Positions 20,239 to 30,772 of a stretch of 64,000 bases of DNA are shown piece by piece. Positions within the stretch are counted from its first letter, which is position 1. The number at the start of each line of letters is the position of its first letter. Made by a program: the position numbers and the translations under genes. The DNA lies in assembly GCA_032622095.1 (NCBI GenBank), contig CP136068.1, positions 187,787,309 to 187,851,308 of the forward strand. The letters are read 5' to 3'. This DNA comes from Siphonodentalium dalli (lineage: Eukaryota; Mollusca; Scaphopoda; Gadilida; Siphonodentaliidae). The notes under the pieces are model-generated. The model was given only the letters and a program-made list of their open reading frames with translations, ran no database searches and was not told the DNA's origin.

Positions 20239-20345
20239 CTGCATTCGCTGAATTTCTGTACATCTGAGATACTTTTCGATTTCCTCATCAAGAAGAACCA
20301 TCTCTGCACTTTACGTACTGAGAAGTCTGTTTGCTTAGCCAGAGC
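20239..20345 (-). CDS. CERS: Ceramide synthase exon 3 (Hox-like domain, second half)
   Basis: This 107-bp exon is bounded by a good acceptor (ggtctcttccag) and donor (CAG/gttagt). It encodes ALAKQTDFSVRKVQRWFFLM followed by RKSKSISDVQKFSEC, phase 2 at the end. The order K-Q-T-D-x-S-V-R-x-V-x-R-W-F, then KF-SE, is the second half of the Hox-like domain of vertebrate-type ceramide synthases. These are ER multi-pass enzymes that N-acylate sphingoid bases. The family usually has a basic RRRRNQ-type stretch right after RWF; here it is FLMRKSKS, so the motif is altered. Exon 2 joins in phase 0. The exon that should start the TLC catalytic domain (WRFTFY-like) was not found to the left. Confidence 0.85.
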
Positions 20346-21602
20346 CTGGAAGAGACCAAAACAAACTATAACCATCTCTGTACCTAACGTACCTTCCCAG
20401 GACCCTAATCCATCTGCAATTGTTTTATGTTTTGATTTGTCTGTCATCTGCTTTATATATGTATGTGTACTGTGTAACATGTTGATGCGATATTATAAAT
20501 ATTGTATGTGCTAGAGCTATGCATGTTAACGATTGTACTGGTATGATATCATTTCCGATTTGCTGTGCAGCAGGCCCTAAAATACGACGAGAATCAGAAT
20601 CATGATTCTCATTTTGATTCTCGTAAAAAGTCTCGATTCCCTGTAGAAATGCTATGTTTTACTTCTTGTAAAATTTGATGGACTTTAAGGCATGCGCAGG
20701 TTTGTGTATAACTTCAGAGAGTGTCTCAGTATCAGAATTCAATCATTTCTAGTATACATGTACATATACATTCATCAGATATTAAGTACACAAGACGACT
20801 ATTTTTGAATTGGAATTCTATATTGTACACATAATGCAAATCAAACTACAACTATGCTCTATTTGATCGACCCTCCTTAACGAGGTTGACCACCGGTACT
20901 ACCGCAGTACTCGACCGCATGCGGTAAACCACAGTCAATTATACTGTCGCCGACCATGGTACCACATCGCATTCACGGTTAGACTAACTTAGACTGGTAT
21001 TGTAACCACACTGGATAATTTGTTTATTTTTGGCTTGTCGTGATGCTGCATTGATGATACAATTGCAAATATCGGTCAGTGACCAACATCGTATGTTGAA
21101 TAAAATGTAAACAATTTATTAATTGAATTTACGAAATTTATTTTGTTTATTGTTAACTTGAAAATAAAGATCAATTGAAAACTTGGTGATTGAAAATGGT
21201 ACAGGATGTCGAACGCAGACATGTTAAACAAATTTATAAAGTGAACTTGCAGTTTTTGAAGACGCAAAAAAAATTAACATGGTACAGGAATTTAATGCTG
21301 CACCAGCGCAGCTCTCATCATGAAAAAGTTAATAAATAGATAGAACCGCATTAGTGTCTGGATTTTGACGAAATTATCGCACGAGATTTGTTGGCGGAGC
21401 GATACCTCGAGTGCGGGACACTCATGCAGTTCTATTTTTATCGTACATCTCTGGTACAGAAAATGCAAATTTAATTGAGTTTTAACACTGAATGAAATAG
21501 TTCCGTCGACAGATTGCACTAGTGCGATTCTGAGAATTATCACACGCCTGGAAACTCGTGCGATCATGCGAATTACGTTGATAGATAAGTAATAAAGTGT
21601 AA
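20346..21602. other. Ceramide synthase intron 2 (distal part)
   Basis: Intronic by position. Contains a fragment of the gctgcaccagcgcagc TTAA-element end (about 21290-21335, eroded to gaaaaagttaa) and otherwise unassigned AT-rich sequence. Confidence 0.6.
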
Positions 21603-21819
21603 TACAGTAATGCCCTAAGTAATCGACTTCTTAACCACAGGAGTATTATGGGTAACTTTTCAGGATTTAGTCGGAAATATGGCTTGTTGCCATTCATCGG
21701 AAAGCTCTCGGCGAGAGCTTTCCGATGAATGGCAACAAGCCATATTTCCGACTAAATCCTGAAAAGTTACCCATAATTCTGCTGTGGTTAAGAAGTCGAT
21801 TACTTAGAGCATTACTGTA
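21603..21819. mobile_element. Palindromic TA-flanked MITE in ceramide synthase intron 2
   Basis: Body 21605-21817 (213 bp), ends CAGTAATGCC / AGCATTACTG with flanking TA. Arms are almost perfectly complementary. It lies about 60 bp past the exon 2 donor, so the pre-mRNA would carry a ~100-bp hairpin there. Confidence 0.9.
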
Positions 21820-21877
21820 GCTGTACATGTAGTAATATTAATCATATTATATGGAATGTTTAAATAATAATAATTAC

Positions 21878-22001
21878 CTGCACAGCTTTGTCGGTCGGCT
21901 TGCTTTTTTTGTTATATGAATCTTCTAAAATCTTATTTTTAGGAACTACTACACGGCGCGCTTTGACACCAATATATTTTGCTAATGGAATAAATAAGTA
22001 C
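21878..22001 (-). CDS. CERS: Ceramide synthase exon 2 (membrane exit and Hox-like domain, first half)
   Basis: 124 bp between acceptor cgttacag and donor CAG/gtaatt. After completing the split arginine codon from exon 1 it reads YLFIPLAKYIGVKARR, then VVVPKNKILEDSYNKKSKPT and DKAVQ. The P-L-A-x-x-x-x-[IV]-K spacing, an N-x-x-LE-x-x-Y box and a K-x-P-x-x-x-x-V-Q box are the conserved segment that follows the first transmembrane helix in animal ceramide synthases. The exon ends in phase 0, continuing directly into ALAKQTD of exon 3. Splice phases at both ends agree with the neighbours. Confidence 0.87.
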
Positions 22002-22177
22002 CTGTAACGAGAATATTTTAATATAATATAACATCTCTGATGAATGGAAAAATAGTTTACCAAAAACAAATAACATTGGAATCTCTAAGACAGTGCAGAA
22101 TTATTTATGTGTAACATCCGAAAAAGAAAATTACCTGTAACAACGCCATGCTGAATCAATGGATGAAGTTAGTAACT

Positions 22178-22500
22178 TACCCCGCTGGACAAAACAAGTG
22201 TCCATTGGCACCGCGGTGTATTTGCTGTTCGGCCGCGGTGTCAGAGTTTGTAACTGCAGTTGAGCACCGCGGCCGAACGGCAAGTACACCGTGGCCCAAC
22301 AGCATGTACACCGTGGTTAGATTTCTGGTTTGTATCGTCTTTTTTCAGTTTAATGAACGTACACCGCGGCAATTACACCATGGCCGAACAGCAAGTACAC
22401 CGCGGCCCAACTGTAGTTAGCCGGTGGAGCCGCGGTGTAGTTGCATTTCAGCCACGTGGCAACGCTAACTGCACCGCGGTTAGGTGGACACTTGTTTTGT
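22178..22500. mobile_element. TA-flanked element, CCCTGCTGGACAAAACAAG ends, right end truncated
   Basis: The left end is TA then CCCCGCTGGACAAAACAAG. The interior has many short units around caccgcggccgaacggcaag. The right side stops at ggacacttgttttg, where a TACCGCTAT element begins. The complete form is at 29296-29671. Confidence 0.75.
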
Positions 22501-22846
22501 ACCGCTATTCTCAAAGTAATTGACCAGAAAAACGGGGTGATACCCCGGTCATGACCGCGGTGATACCGGTAATAAATGGTAGCGGTATCGAGACGGTCAT
22601 GGCGTGGAGTTATGGTATTGGGTGATAATGATACCGTGGTCTTTTAGCGGGCACCGCATTAATTTTGTTGAATACTGCGGTGATTTTCATGGAACTCTTT
22701 TAGGGGAGGTATTTACTCACACATACTTGTTCGCGTTAACAAGCGGTATCAGTAACGCGGTATTGGAGGATACCGCGGTATAGTACCACCATATTAACGG
22801 GGTGACACCACGTTATTGGTGGTCAATTACTTTAAGTATAGCGGTA
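22500..22846 (+). mobile_element. TACCGCTAT element, copy 1 (plus orientation)
   Basis: 347 bp, left end TACCGCTATTCTCAAAGTAA, right end TTACTTTAAGTATAGCGGTA. The interior is full of short self-complementary 'accgcggta' variants. The same length as the intact copy at 28360-28706. The target duplication is probably TA; superfamily not assigned. No transposase. Confidence 0.85.
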
Positions 22847-22851
22847 TGGCT

Positions 22852-23123
22852 TACCGCTATACTTAAAGTAATTAACCACCAATAACGTGGTGTCACCCCG
22901 TTAATACCGCGATACTATACCACGGTATCCTCCAATACCGCGGTACTGATACCGCTTGTTAATGCGAACAAGTATGTGGGAGTAAATACCTCCCCTCAAA
23001 GAGTTCCATGAAAATCACCACGGTATTCAAAAAAATTAATGCGGTGCCCGCTAAAAGACCGCGGTATTCAAAAAAATTAATGCAGTGCCCGCTAAAAGAC
23101 CGCGGTATCATTATCGCCCAATA
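22852..23123 (-). mobile_element. TACCGCTAT element, copy 2, first part
   Basis: Starts 5 bp after copy 1 in opposite orientation, so copies 1 and 2 form a large palindrome centred at about 22849. It also has an internal ~43-bp duplication (attcaaaaaaattaatgc twice). It is cut after gcccaata; the remainder resumes at 28092. Confidence 0.85.
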
Positions 23124-23442
23124 TATAATATTTATAAATAATATTACTTTTTCCTTAAGGGAAGCCCGAAACTGAACTATATGGATTACGTCTCCGGCCT
23201 TGTGTCAATCAGGAGGGTTAAAATTTTATTGCTGTGCCGACCCCACTCACATCCGTGTCCAGATTAGTCTCGCATGAATACACCCGCATTCTATCTATTG
23301 TCTAGTCAGTTTTTTATTTCCGACTTAATCATGAGATTTGCGAGTCGCGGGGTTGGGAATGGCACCACCATGGGAGGGATCTATGATAGTTCAGTTTCGG
23401 GCTTCCCTTAAGGAAAAAGTAATATTATTTATAAATATTATA
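23124..23442. mobile_element. Small fold-back element, TTAAGGGAAGCCC arms
   Basis: Inverted arms at about 23126-23176 and 23393-23442 (attactttttccttaaggga inside). Positions 23186-23315 are the reverse complement of the right subterminal region of the following large element (27935-28065). It is therefore a related, internally deleted derivative sitting at its end. Confidence 0.75.
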
Positions 23443-24321
23443 TTTTTCCGCCAAGGAGAAGCCCTCAACTGAACTATATGGATTAGAATGCAAGCCCAGG
23501 AGGAGGCACGAGCAATAAAGTTAATTAATATCCAAATTCGATGGGAATGTACTCTTCCGAAACATGATTCATGTAAATGTGATTTAGTCATGAATCAGAT
23601 ATGATTATGTTACGTGAAAGAGCTCCCAATTCAGATTACGACATTGCTCAAATGTGTACCGCCCGCCCCCCTTGTTTTTTGGAATAAACATCCCAGGTAG
23701 TGCCATATAATTCATGTTAGCGAGACAACCGAGCAAGTACAACTTTGCTGCATCCTATTCTCTTTGTCATCTTCTTCGCTCTCTCGACAGTTCACATTAT
23801 GAACTGATGTCACATGCAGCCATTGTGTAGGCCATAAGATATCAGAATGCTTATGATACACCAGGGAGCAAATTAACTGGAATCGCATCGCGATTTGCCA
23901 CTGAAATGTGGATACCGGTAATAGCGAGGAATTTCTTTATACATGTATGATGTTATAAAAATGCTATCTAATCATGTCAATGTGAGATTATTTGCTAATC
24001 AGATATCGAAAGTAAATTGCTCCCTGTGATACACAAACCAGATATAAAAATGATATGCTGCAGATATCATAGCGAGGTATGAGGTTTCATTATATCATGC
24101 CACACATCTGTACTCCAGCCTCGTATAATGTAGAGAGCAGGGAACGCCATCATGATCCAAGGTATCATTGCATACCGGTATATATGGGATTAGAGAACAC
24201 CACAGCGGACTTGATGAACAAGCATAGAAGCATCAGTGATCTATGATGGCGCACATAACGAGTGTCGGGTACATTTCGAAATGATCAAATGTAGCAGAAT
24301 GATCAAAATTGCAAAATGACC

Positions 24322-24870
24322 GGTGAAGGAGTGGCCTGGAGGTATCCCGAAGGTATTACGATTCCAGGAGATTGGACCCCATCGTGTGGAGATGTGGGCC
24401 ACTGCACCGTGGGGAAGAGATAGAAGGCTGGTTGGTGCAGCTCTTGGAGGCACGCAACAAGACTTCCCCACCCAGATCATTCAGCCTTTCTTTCCTACCG
24501 GTGAAGGAGTGGCCTGGAGGTATCCCTAAGGTATTACGATTCCAGGGGATTGGACCCCATCTTGTGGAGATGTGGGCCCCTGCACCATGGGGAAGAGTTA
24601 GAAGGTTGGTTGGTGCAGCACTTGGAGGCACGCAACAACAAGTCTTCCCCACCCAGATCATTCGGCCTTTCTTTCCTACCGGTGAAGGAGTGGCCTGGAT
24701 GTATCCCGAAGGTATTACGATTCCAGGGGATCGACTGGACCCCATCTTGTAATGATGTGGGCCACTGCACCATGGGGAAGAGTCAGAAGGCCATTTGGCT
24801 GGTGCGCTATGTCTAGACTATGAGAGCAAGAGCGTCACGTGACAACGAGTCTACCCCACCCAGAACATCC
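24322..24870 (+). repeat. About 180-bp tandem repeat of a coding-like unit
   Basis: The start ggtgaaggagtggcctgg occurs at 24322, 24500 and 24681 (178 and 181 bp apart). Each unit contains tatcccgaaggtattacgat and actgcacca-tggggaagag. The third unit runs on into a gene-like 3' part (gtgcgctatgtct, gcgtcacgtgac). Frames are broken by indels between units. Confidence 0.8.
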
Positions 24871-25236
24871 TCCAAAGGCTATTTTTTCTCTTTCTTCTTT
24901 TTATTTCTTCTTTCTTTTTCTTTTCTTCTTTTTATAAAAGAATCCTCGTCCGACAGTGTGCCTGACGACCCACTGTCGACCCGCGATTCTTGCTCATCGT
25001 CGTCAAACCTGCCGACGCCATGCGATGCAGAGAAGCATGTCAAGATCGACGCCAACAGAATTGGCTGCATCAGGTTGGGATACCAGACTGTGGAAGAGGC
25101 CTACTCTGAAATGGTTCGACGCAAGACAAATGCTCTTGCATTTGGGAGAAGCAGCTATGGCCTGTCCAAGGTCACCCCCTCAAATTCTGGGGCATCATCA
25201 AGCTGCGCCCCCAAGGCCAGAGGGAATAAGTTCTGA
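24820..25236 (+). pseudogene. Coding-like segment in the large element, unknown family
   Basis: Open for about 138 codons, with a polypyrimidine tract (24884-24935), then serine-rich sequence and DANRIGCIRLGYQTVEEAYS. Base composition is more coding-like than the surroundings. Not matched to a family. The preceding T/C-rich run could mark an exon boundary. It may be a remnant of an element-encoded or captured gene together with the repeated MYPEGI segments that flank it. Confidence 0.35.
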
Positions 25237-25310
25237 TGAGCCACTTGATCAGAGGAAGCCCCTTCCATGGAATCCCCCAAATGCAGGTGGTCCTGACCAA
25301 ACTGGAATAA

Positions 25311-25499
25311 ATGTCGATGACATACCACTATGATCGCATGACGGCGGAGGAGCAGGCCCGGATGTATCCCGAAGGTATTACGATTCCAGGGGATCGACTG
25401 GACCCCATCTTGTACGATGTGGGCCACTGCACCATGGGGAAGAGTCAGAAGGCCATTTGGCTGGTGCGCTATGTCTATGAGAGCATATGCGTCACGTGA
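25311..25499 (+). pseudogene. Best-preserved copy of the MYPEGITIPGD segment
   Basis: Open for 62 codons, with MYPEGITIPGDRLDPILYDV and GHCTMGKSQKAIWLVRYVYE, then a TGA in the cgtcacgtga context. The same segment, with stops or indels, occurs in the 24.3-24.87 kb tandem units and at 26250-26480. The repeated preservation of wording suggests descent from a real coding sequence. Family unknown. Confidence 0.4.
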
Positions 25500-26249
25500 C
25501 AACGAGTCTTCCCCACCCAGAACAGCCGCCAAAGGCTACTCCCAGGTGCCCAATAAACAGATCTTCGTGGCAGGAATCCAGGCCGAAATCAAAATACTGA
25601 TGGAAATTTCACTCTATGTGGAATAATAGGATATCGATGTGAATTTTTTCGAAATTTAATAATCGTATTGCCACTACCATTAGGCACCTGAGAGAAAGGT
25701 GCCGGAGCAATCGCCCGTGAAGATTGGTTTCCCGAATCAACCGCATGCAGCACCCGCCTACCATTGGTTCAACTGCCGTAGCAGGACCTGGGGGGCCAGA
25801 ACTGGTCCTGCCCGAGGTAAAGACTGGTACGGTTGCTCAAAGTAGGTAATCATTGACTAATATGCCCTTACCCAACGATAACAAGTAATACACCCGTGAA
25901 TGAGCAACCTGCACGGTGTGTGGCCATCAAATTCGAATCATGTTCGACTGCAAGACATGCTGTTAGTTATAACAAAGCAAGGTTAATATACATAACACAA
26001 TACAACCTAGGTTATTGAATATAAAGTAAGGTTAATATAAAATCACGTTATACCCCTGGCCACGTGATCTTACCTGCTATGACAGGTAAGATACTGTCTT
26101 TTCTCGTATATGAGGACGATGAGTTCCGAATGCACATAGGCAAGAACTAGGCGGTTTCCGTTAGGAAAGTGCGCTTACAGCGGACGTGAAGATACGAATG
26201 CCTGTATTTTCGTCATGATTGTATCGAATCGTTTTGTCACATAATCAGT

Positions 26250-26480
26250 GGATATGTCGATGATATACCACTATGATCACATGACTGCGGAGGAGCAGGC
26301 CCGGATGTATCCCGAAGGTATTACTATGCCAGGGGATCGACTGGACCCCATCTTGTAATGATGTGGGCCACTGCACCATGGGGAAGAGTCAGAAGGCCAT
26401 TTGGCTGGTGCGCTATGTCTATGAGAGCAAGAGCGTCACGTGACAACGAGTCTTCCCCACCCAGAACAGCCGCCATAGAC
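26250..26480 (+). pseudogene. Decayed copy of the MYPEGI segment
   Basis: About 95% like 25311-25540 at the nucleotide level by eye, but a TAA-TGA pair interrupts after DRLDPIL. The downstream sequence (gagtcttccccacccagaac) is also shared with the other copies. Confidence 0.6.
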
Positions 26481-28091
26481 GAAGAGCCATGTCATGGCCG
26501 GTTTCGGAAATATATCGGCAGTAGATGTGCGCAATATAAACTGTAAGCTCGCTTTAGACATGTAACAATACAAATGCAGTCCTTTCTGCGCAATATAAAT
26601 GTGTTGCATGTAACTGCGCATCATACACGAGTGAAAGCTATGTGGCAGAATATCGTTTTGATATATGTGGAAATAGAAGTTAGTGAGCCAAGTGATGGTC
26701 TCTACTGGAAAGACTATTGGCAGTGAATCTGGAGCACGTGACAATATGTATTCTTTCTATTTCGCTGTTTGCCGTTATCATTCACTGATGAAACTGCAAA
26801 GTATGTCAGTATTGGGATGAAAACTGTTCACCATATGTAAGCATACTAGTAGTCAGTTCTGACAGCATACATGAGGCCCTGATACGATATGATTGTCATG
26901 TACAATGTATGGAACTATTACGGCGTGCAATACATCATTGCAAGCTCGCCCACGCCGAGGCATATTAGAGCCTACGGTAAGATGGCTTAGTGTCAGGCCA
27001 CAAAGTTTTCACTTCATTGCAGTTGGTGAACAATAGTTCGTAGGAACCCAAACTGTACATACATGGATGTAAAGAATGCAACACAATATTTAGAACGTCA
27101 GACAACACATCAATTCGAAGTGTGGTTATATATGTGATAACGAATACCATCCCCCTGTTACGGAGTGTTAGTAACTATTGTACTGATGATACAATGAGTT
27201 ATATGATATTTAATCGTGATAGACAAGGTAGAATTTTCGAAATACCTTGAAGTCGATGTAATGTGTTATTACATTTGTCATGTGTCTAACAAGACCACGC
27301 GCTCATACATACTGGCGGGCGTAGATTCGCAGGTATTGATCGTTAAAACAATATTACATCATGTAAATTATTACAAAGGAGGATATGGCTGTCCTGTGCA
27401 ACTTTCTGCGAATTAACAGAGCAGTGCCATGTATGATTTGGCAGTATACATTAGGATACAAAGCAACGGAACTTACGAAATAACCGAAGCGAGTCGACGG
27501 AAACTTATGTAAAGTGAAACACGTGTAGCACGAAATTAGGAGACATCGCATACCGTACTACAGTGCGTCCTCAATTGTAAGTCATGATAGTCATCACGCC
27601 GTATGTGTGGCACAATATGCACTATGTGGTTTTGCCACAAGTAAGCTATGTGCTTCTTTAGTCATTGTCAAGATGGCCATCTTAATTCCAATTGTTGGGA
27701 GATAAAGCCGTCTTGAGGAAAACAGAAAACACGGAAACAAATTACGGATACAGTGAAACGAAAAAAGTTCCCGTTTCGGATGTGAGAAATATTAATTAAC
27801 TATCGGGTACAATAAATTGCAAGTTTGTAATATCAACAATAAATATTGAGTCGATAAACTCGCAACACAGAAAGATACAACCTTGAGAAAATAGAAACGA
27901 TCCTGTCCTGGCGAGGAGGAATAAAAACTGACTAGACAATAGATAGAATGCGGGTGTATTCATGCGAGACTAATCTGGACACGGATGTGAGTGGGGTCGG
28001 CACAGCAATAAAATTTTAACCCTCCTGATTGACACAAGGCCGGAGACGTAATCCATATAGTTCAGTTGAGGGCTTCTCCTTGGCGGAAAAA

Positions 28092-28208
28092 CCGTAACTC
28101 CACCGCCGTGACCATCTCGATACCGCTACCGTTTATTACCGGTATCACCGCGGTCATGACCGGGGTATCACCCCGTTTTTCTGGTCAATTACTTTGAGAA
28201 TAGCGGTA
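28092..28208 (-). mobile_element. TACCGCTAT element, copy 2, remaining part
   Basis: Continues the element begun at 22852 (ccgtaactccaccgccgtga ... gagaatagcggta). Joining 22852-23123 with 28092-28208 gives the same order as intact copy 3. Confidence 0.85.
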
Positions 28209-28359
28209 TGACGTCACATAAATTCCTGGAAAATCAAAGCGAGACCACGTGGCCGGGAGATGTTGATATTTATTCTGTCAGCATGGAATCGGAGTATTAA
28301 ATTGATTCCTTATTAATTATGAATTACAATTAATATAGGAGCATGTACAATATAAAACA

Positions 28360-28706
28360 TACCGCTATACTTAAAGTAATTGACCACCAATAACGTGGTG
28401 TCACCCCGTTAATATGGCGGTACTATACCATGGTATCCTCCAATACCGCGGTACTGATACCGCTTGTTAACGCGAACAAGTATGTGTGAGTAAATACCTC
28501 CCCTAAAAGAGTTCCATGAAAATCACTGCGGTATTCAACAAAATTAATGCGGTGCCCGCTAAAAGATCACGGTATCATTATCGCCCAATACCGTAACTCC
28601 ACGCCATGACCGTCTCGATACCGCTACCGTTTATTACCGGTATCACCGTGGTCATGACCGGGGTATCACCCCGTTTTTCTGGTCAATTACTTTGAGAATA
28701 GCGGTA
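28360..28706 (-). mobile_element. TACCGCTAT element, copy 3, intact
   Basis: 347 bp between TACCGCTATACTTAAAGTAA and TTACTTTGAGAATAGCGGTA. It serves as the uninterrupted reference for copies 1 and 2. Confidence 0.9.
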
Positions 28707-28741
28707 GTGTGTAACATTCACTTGTGCCTATGGATAGTGGA

Positions 28742-28958
28742 TTAAGCCTTTGAGTGCCAGGGGCCGATCTCATCGGCCCTAAACCTACAAAATATGTCTG
28801 TTAAAGAATATAAGAATAAATTATTAAAATTGTAAAAAATTGTAAAAAAAAAAAAAATGGTAAGCCAATGCATAGGTCGCCTCGCATATATAAGAGAATG
28901 CATTGGCACAGGGTATATGGGTTGATACAAAAATTGGACCTGGCACTCAAAGGGTTAA
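28742..28958 (-). mobile_element. Short TTAA element, GAGTGCCAGG end type
   Basis: Body 28746-28954, TTAA at 28742-28745 and 28955-28958. Ends GCCTTTGAGTGCCAGGGGCC and CCTGGCACTCAAAGGG. Only half of a hairpin cassette remains. A short version of 14751-15183. Confidence 0.8.
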
Positions 28959-29129
28959 ACCATCAAAGAGATTCACTGGACATCGATCGTGAGTACTAGT
29001 AAACTAATTCAATTTACGCGGCATTTATGAATGTATTTCCGCTGTTTATTTTATCTTGATAGAAACCGCGCGCCTGGCCAAAACCCAGCGAGCAGGACTA
29101 TGCGCGCCTACATTTTCTAAAAATGAAAG

Positions 29130-30210
29130 TCTGGATACAAACCAGAAATCTAACCATGGTGTACATGCCATTCGGCCCCGTTGTAGTGGCCTTTTGCGTT
29201 CATTTAATAAACTGAAAAAAGACGATACAAACAAGAAATCTAACCATGGTGTACATGCCATTCGGCCCCGTTGTAGTTGCCTTTCAGCCATGGTGTACCC
29301 TGCTGGACAAAACAAGTGTCCATTGGCACCGCAGTGTATTTGCCGTTCAGCCGCGGTGTCAGAGTTTGTAACTGCAGTTGAGCACCGCGGCCGAACAGCA
29401 TGTACACTACGGCCAAACGGCAAGTACATCTTGGCCGAAAGGCAACTACAACGCGACTGAATGGCATGTGCGCCGTGGTTAGATTTCTGGTTTGTATTGT
29501 CTTTTTTCAGTCTAATGAACGTACACCGCGGCATCTGAATGGCTGAATGGCAAGTACACCGCGGCCCAACTGTAGTTAGCCGGTGCAGCTGCGGTGTAGT
29601 TGCATTTCGGCCGCGGTGGCAACGCTAACCACACCGCGGTTGAGTGGACACTTGTTTTGTCCAGCAGGGTACTTCCATTCGGCTGCAGTGTACCCTGCTG
29701 GACAAAACAAGTGTCCACTTAACCGCAGTGCGGTTAGCGTTGCCACCGCGGCTGAAATGCAACTACACCGCGGCTCCACCAGCTAACAACAATTGGGCCG
29801 CGGTGTACTTGCCGTTCGGCCATGGTGTACGTTCATTAAACTGAAAAAAGATGATACAAACCAGAAATCTAACCACGGTGTACATGCCGTTCAGTCGCGG
29901 TGTACAGTAATGCCCTAATTAATTGACTCCTTCATCCACAGCAGAATTATGGGTGACTTTTCAGGATTTAGTCGGAAATATGGCTTGTTGGCATTCATCG
30001 GAAAGCTCTCCGCGAGAGCTTTCCGATGAATGGCAACAAGCCATATTTCCGACTAAATCCTGAAAAGTTACCCATAATTCTGCTGTGGTTAAAGGAGTCG
30101 ATTAATTAGGGCATTACTGTAGTTGCCTTTCGGCCGCAGTGTACAAGTTTGCTGTTCGGCCGTGGTGTACTTGCCTTTCGGCCGCGGTTAGCGAGTGAAA
30201 TCACCCCATT
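29130..30210. mobile_element. Cluster of CCCTGCTGG elements
   Basis: One complete copy lies at 29298-29669 (TA on both sides; ends CCCTGCTGGACAAAACAAG and its complement). A second starts at 29693, runs to about 30210 and is interrupted by a TA MITE at 29903-30121. Part of a third lies upstream of 29298. All are filled with short units related to gtacaccgcggccgaacggc, giving many CCGCGG sites. Several open frames on both strands are by-products of these units. Confidence 0.8.
29903..30121. mobile_element. Palindromic TA MITE inserted in a CCCTGCTGG element
   Basis: Body 29905-30119, TA on both sides. The flanking host sequences (cagtcgcggtg / gttgcctttcggccg) rejoin as one interrupted CCGCGG-type unit, showing direction of nesting. 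Confidence 0.9.
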
Positions 30211-30772
30211 TGACATGGTACTAAAATAGTAAACCAGTAGTAAAACACTGCCATTGACACAATAACTCGGACAGTAATCAACACAATTCACAAGTTACAA
30301 ATGCAATGTCAATGTCACAGTACTGGTAGAGCAACAATAATTTATTGACACTGACATGACAAGTCAATGAGTCATGTAATGTGTTGTAGTACACCAATCC
30401 CCCCAATGAACTGAAACAAATTAAGTTACGATAGGATTACTGGTACCAAAGAGAAAATAGGTGGACTTTGATGCTTGTTGTCAATGTCCAAAGTGGTAAG
30501 TCAAGGTTCAATGGCCACATGCCAAGGGAATTTGGAATGGAGAGGAGTCTGACCTGTCAAAATGTTTTTTGGACAGACCCAGATTGAAATCAAAACAAAC
30601 CAAATTTCCAAGGCAAAAAATAAAAATCACAAATTAACAATCAACAATACACAGTCTCCGATGTCGAAAATTGATATGAATATGATGATAGTTGCTGAAG
30701 CTTGAAATTAGCAGTATAAATTCCTTTCTGTGAACAATATCCCGAAATCAGGAAATCGGCACTTTTTCTAAC
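30211..30772. other. Proximal intron 1 of ceramide synthase
   Basis: AT-rich intronic sequence by position; no element recognised. Confidence 0.5.

Larger units (their letters stand above)
23443..28091. mobile_element. Large (about 4.65 kb) TIR element in ceramide synthase intron 1
   Basis: Left TIR TTTTTCCGCCAAGGAGAAGC through ..ATATGGATTA (23443-23485) has an exact reverse complement at 28048-28091. The TIRs exceed 40 bp. The host sequence on both sides is one TACCGCTAT element (…gcccaata / ccgtaactcc…), showing that this plus the adjoining small fold-back inserted into it. Inside are repeated coding-like segments (24.3-26.5 kb) and long unassigned stretches (23.5-24.3, 25.6-26.25, 26.5-27.9 kb). 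No transposase was recognised, so it may be non-autonomous or carry captured sequence. No clear target duplication. Confidence 0.7.

Noticed and set aside
26110-26145. Hammerhead ribozyme (atgaggacgatgagttccga)
   Set aside because: The conserved CTGATGA core and GAAA are not in the required arrangement.
29046-29844. Overlapping open frames on both strands with 'FVQQGT' and 'AAERQ' repeats
   Set aside because: Produced by the CCGCGG-type short units of the CCCTGCTGG elements.
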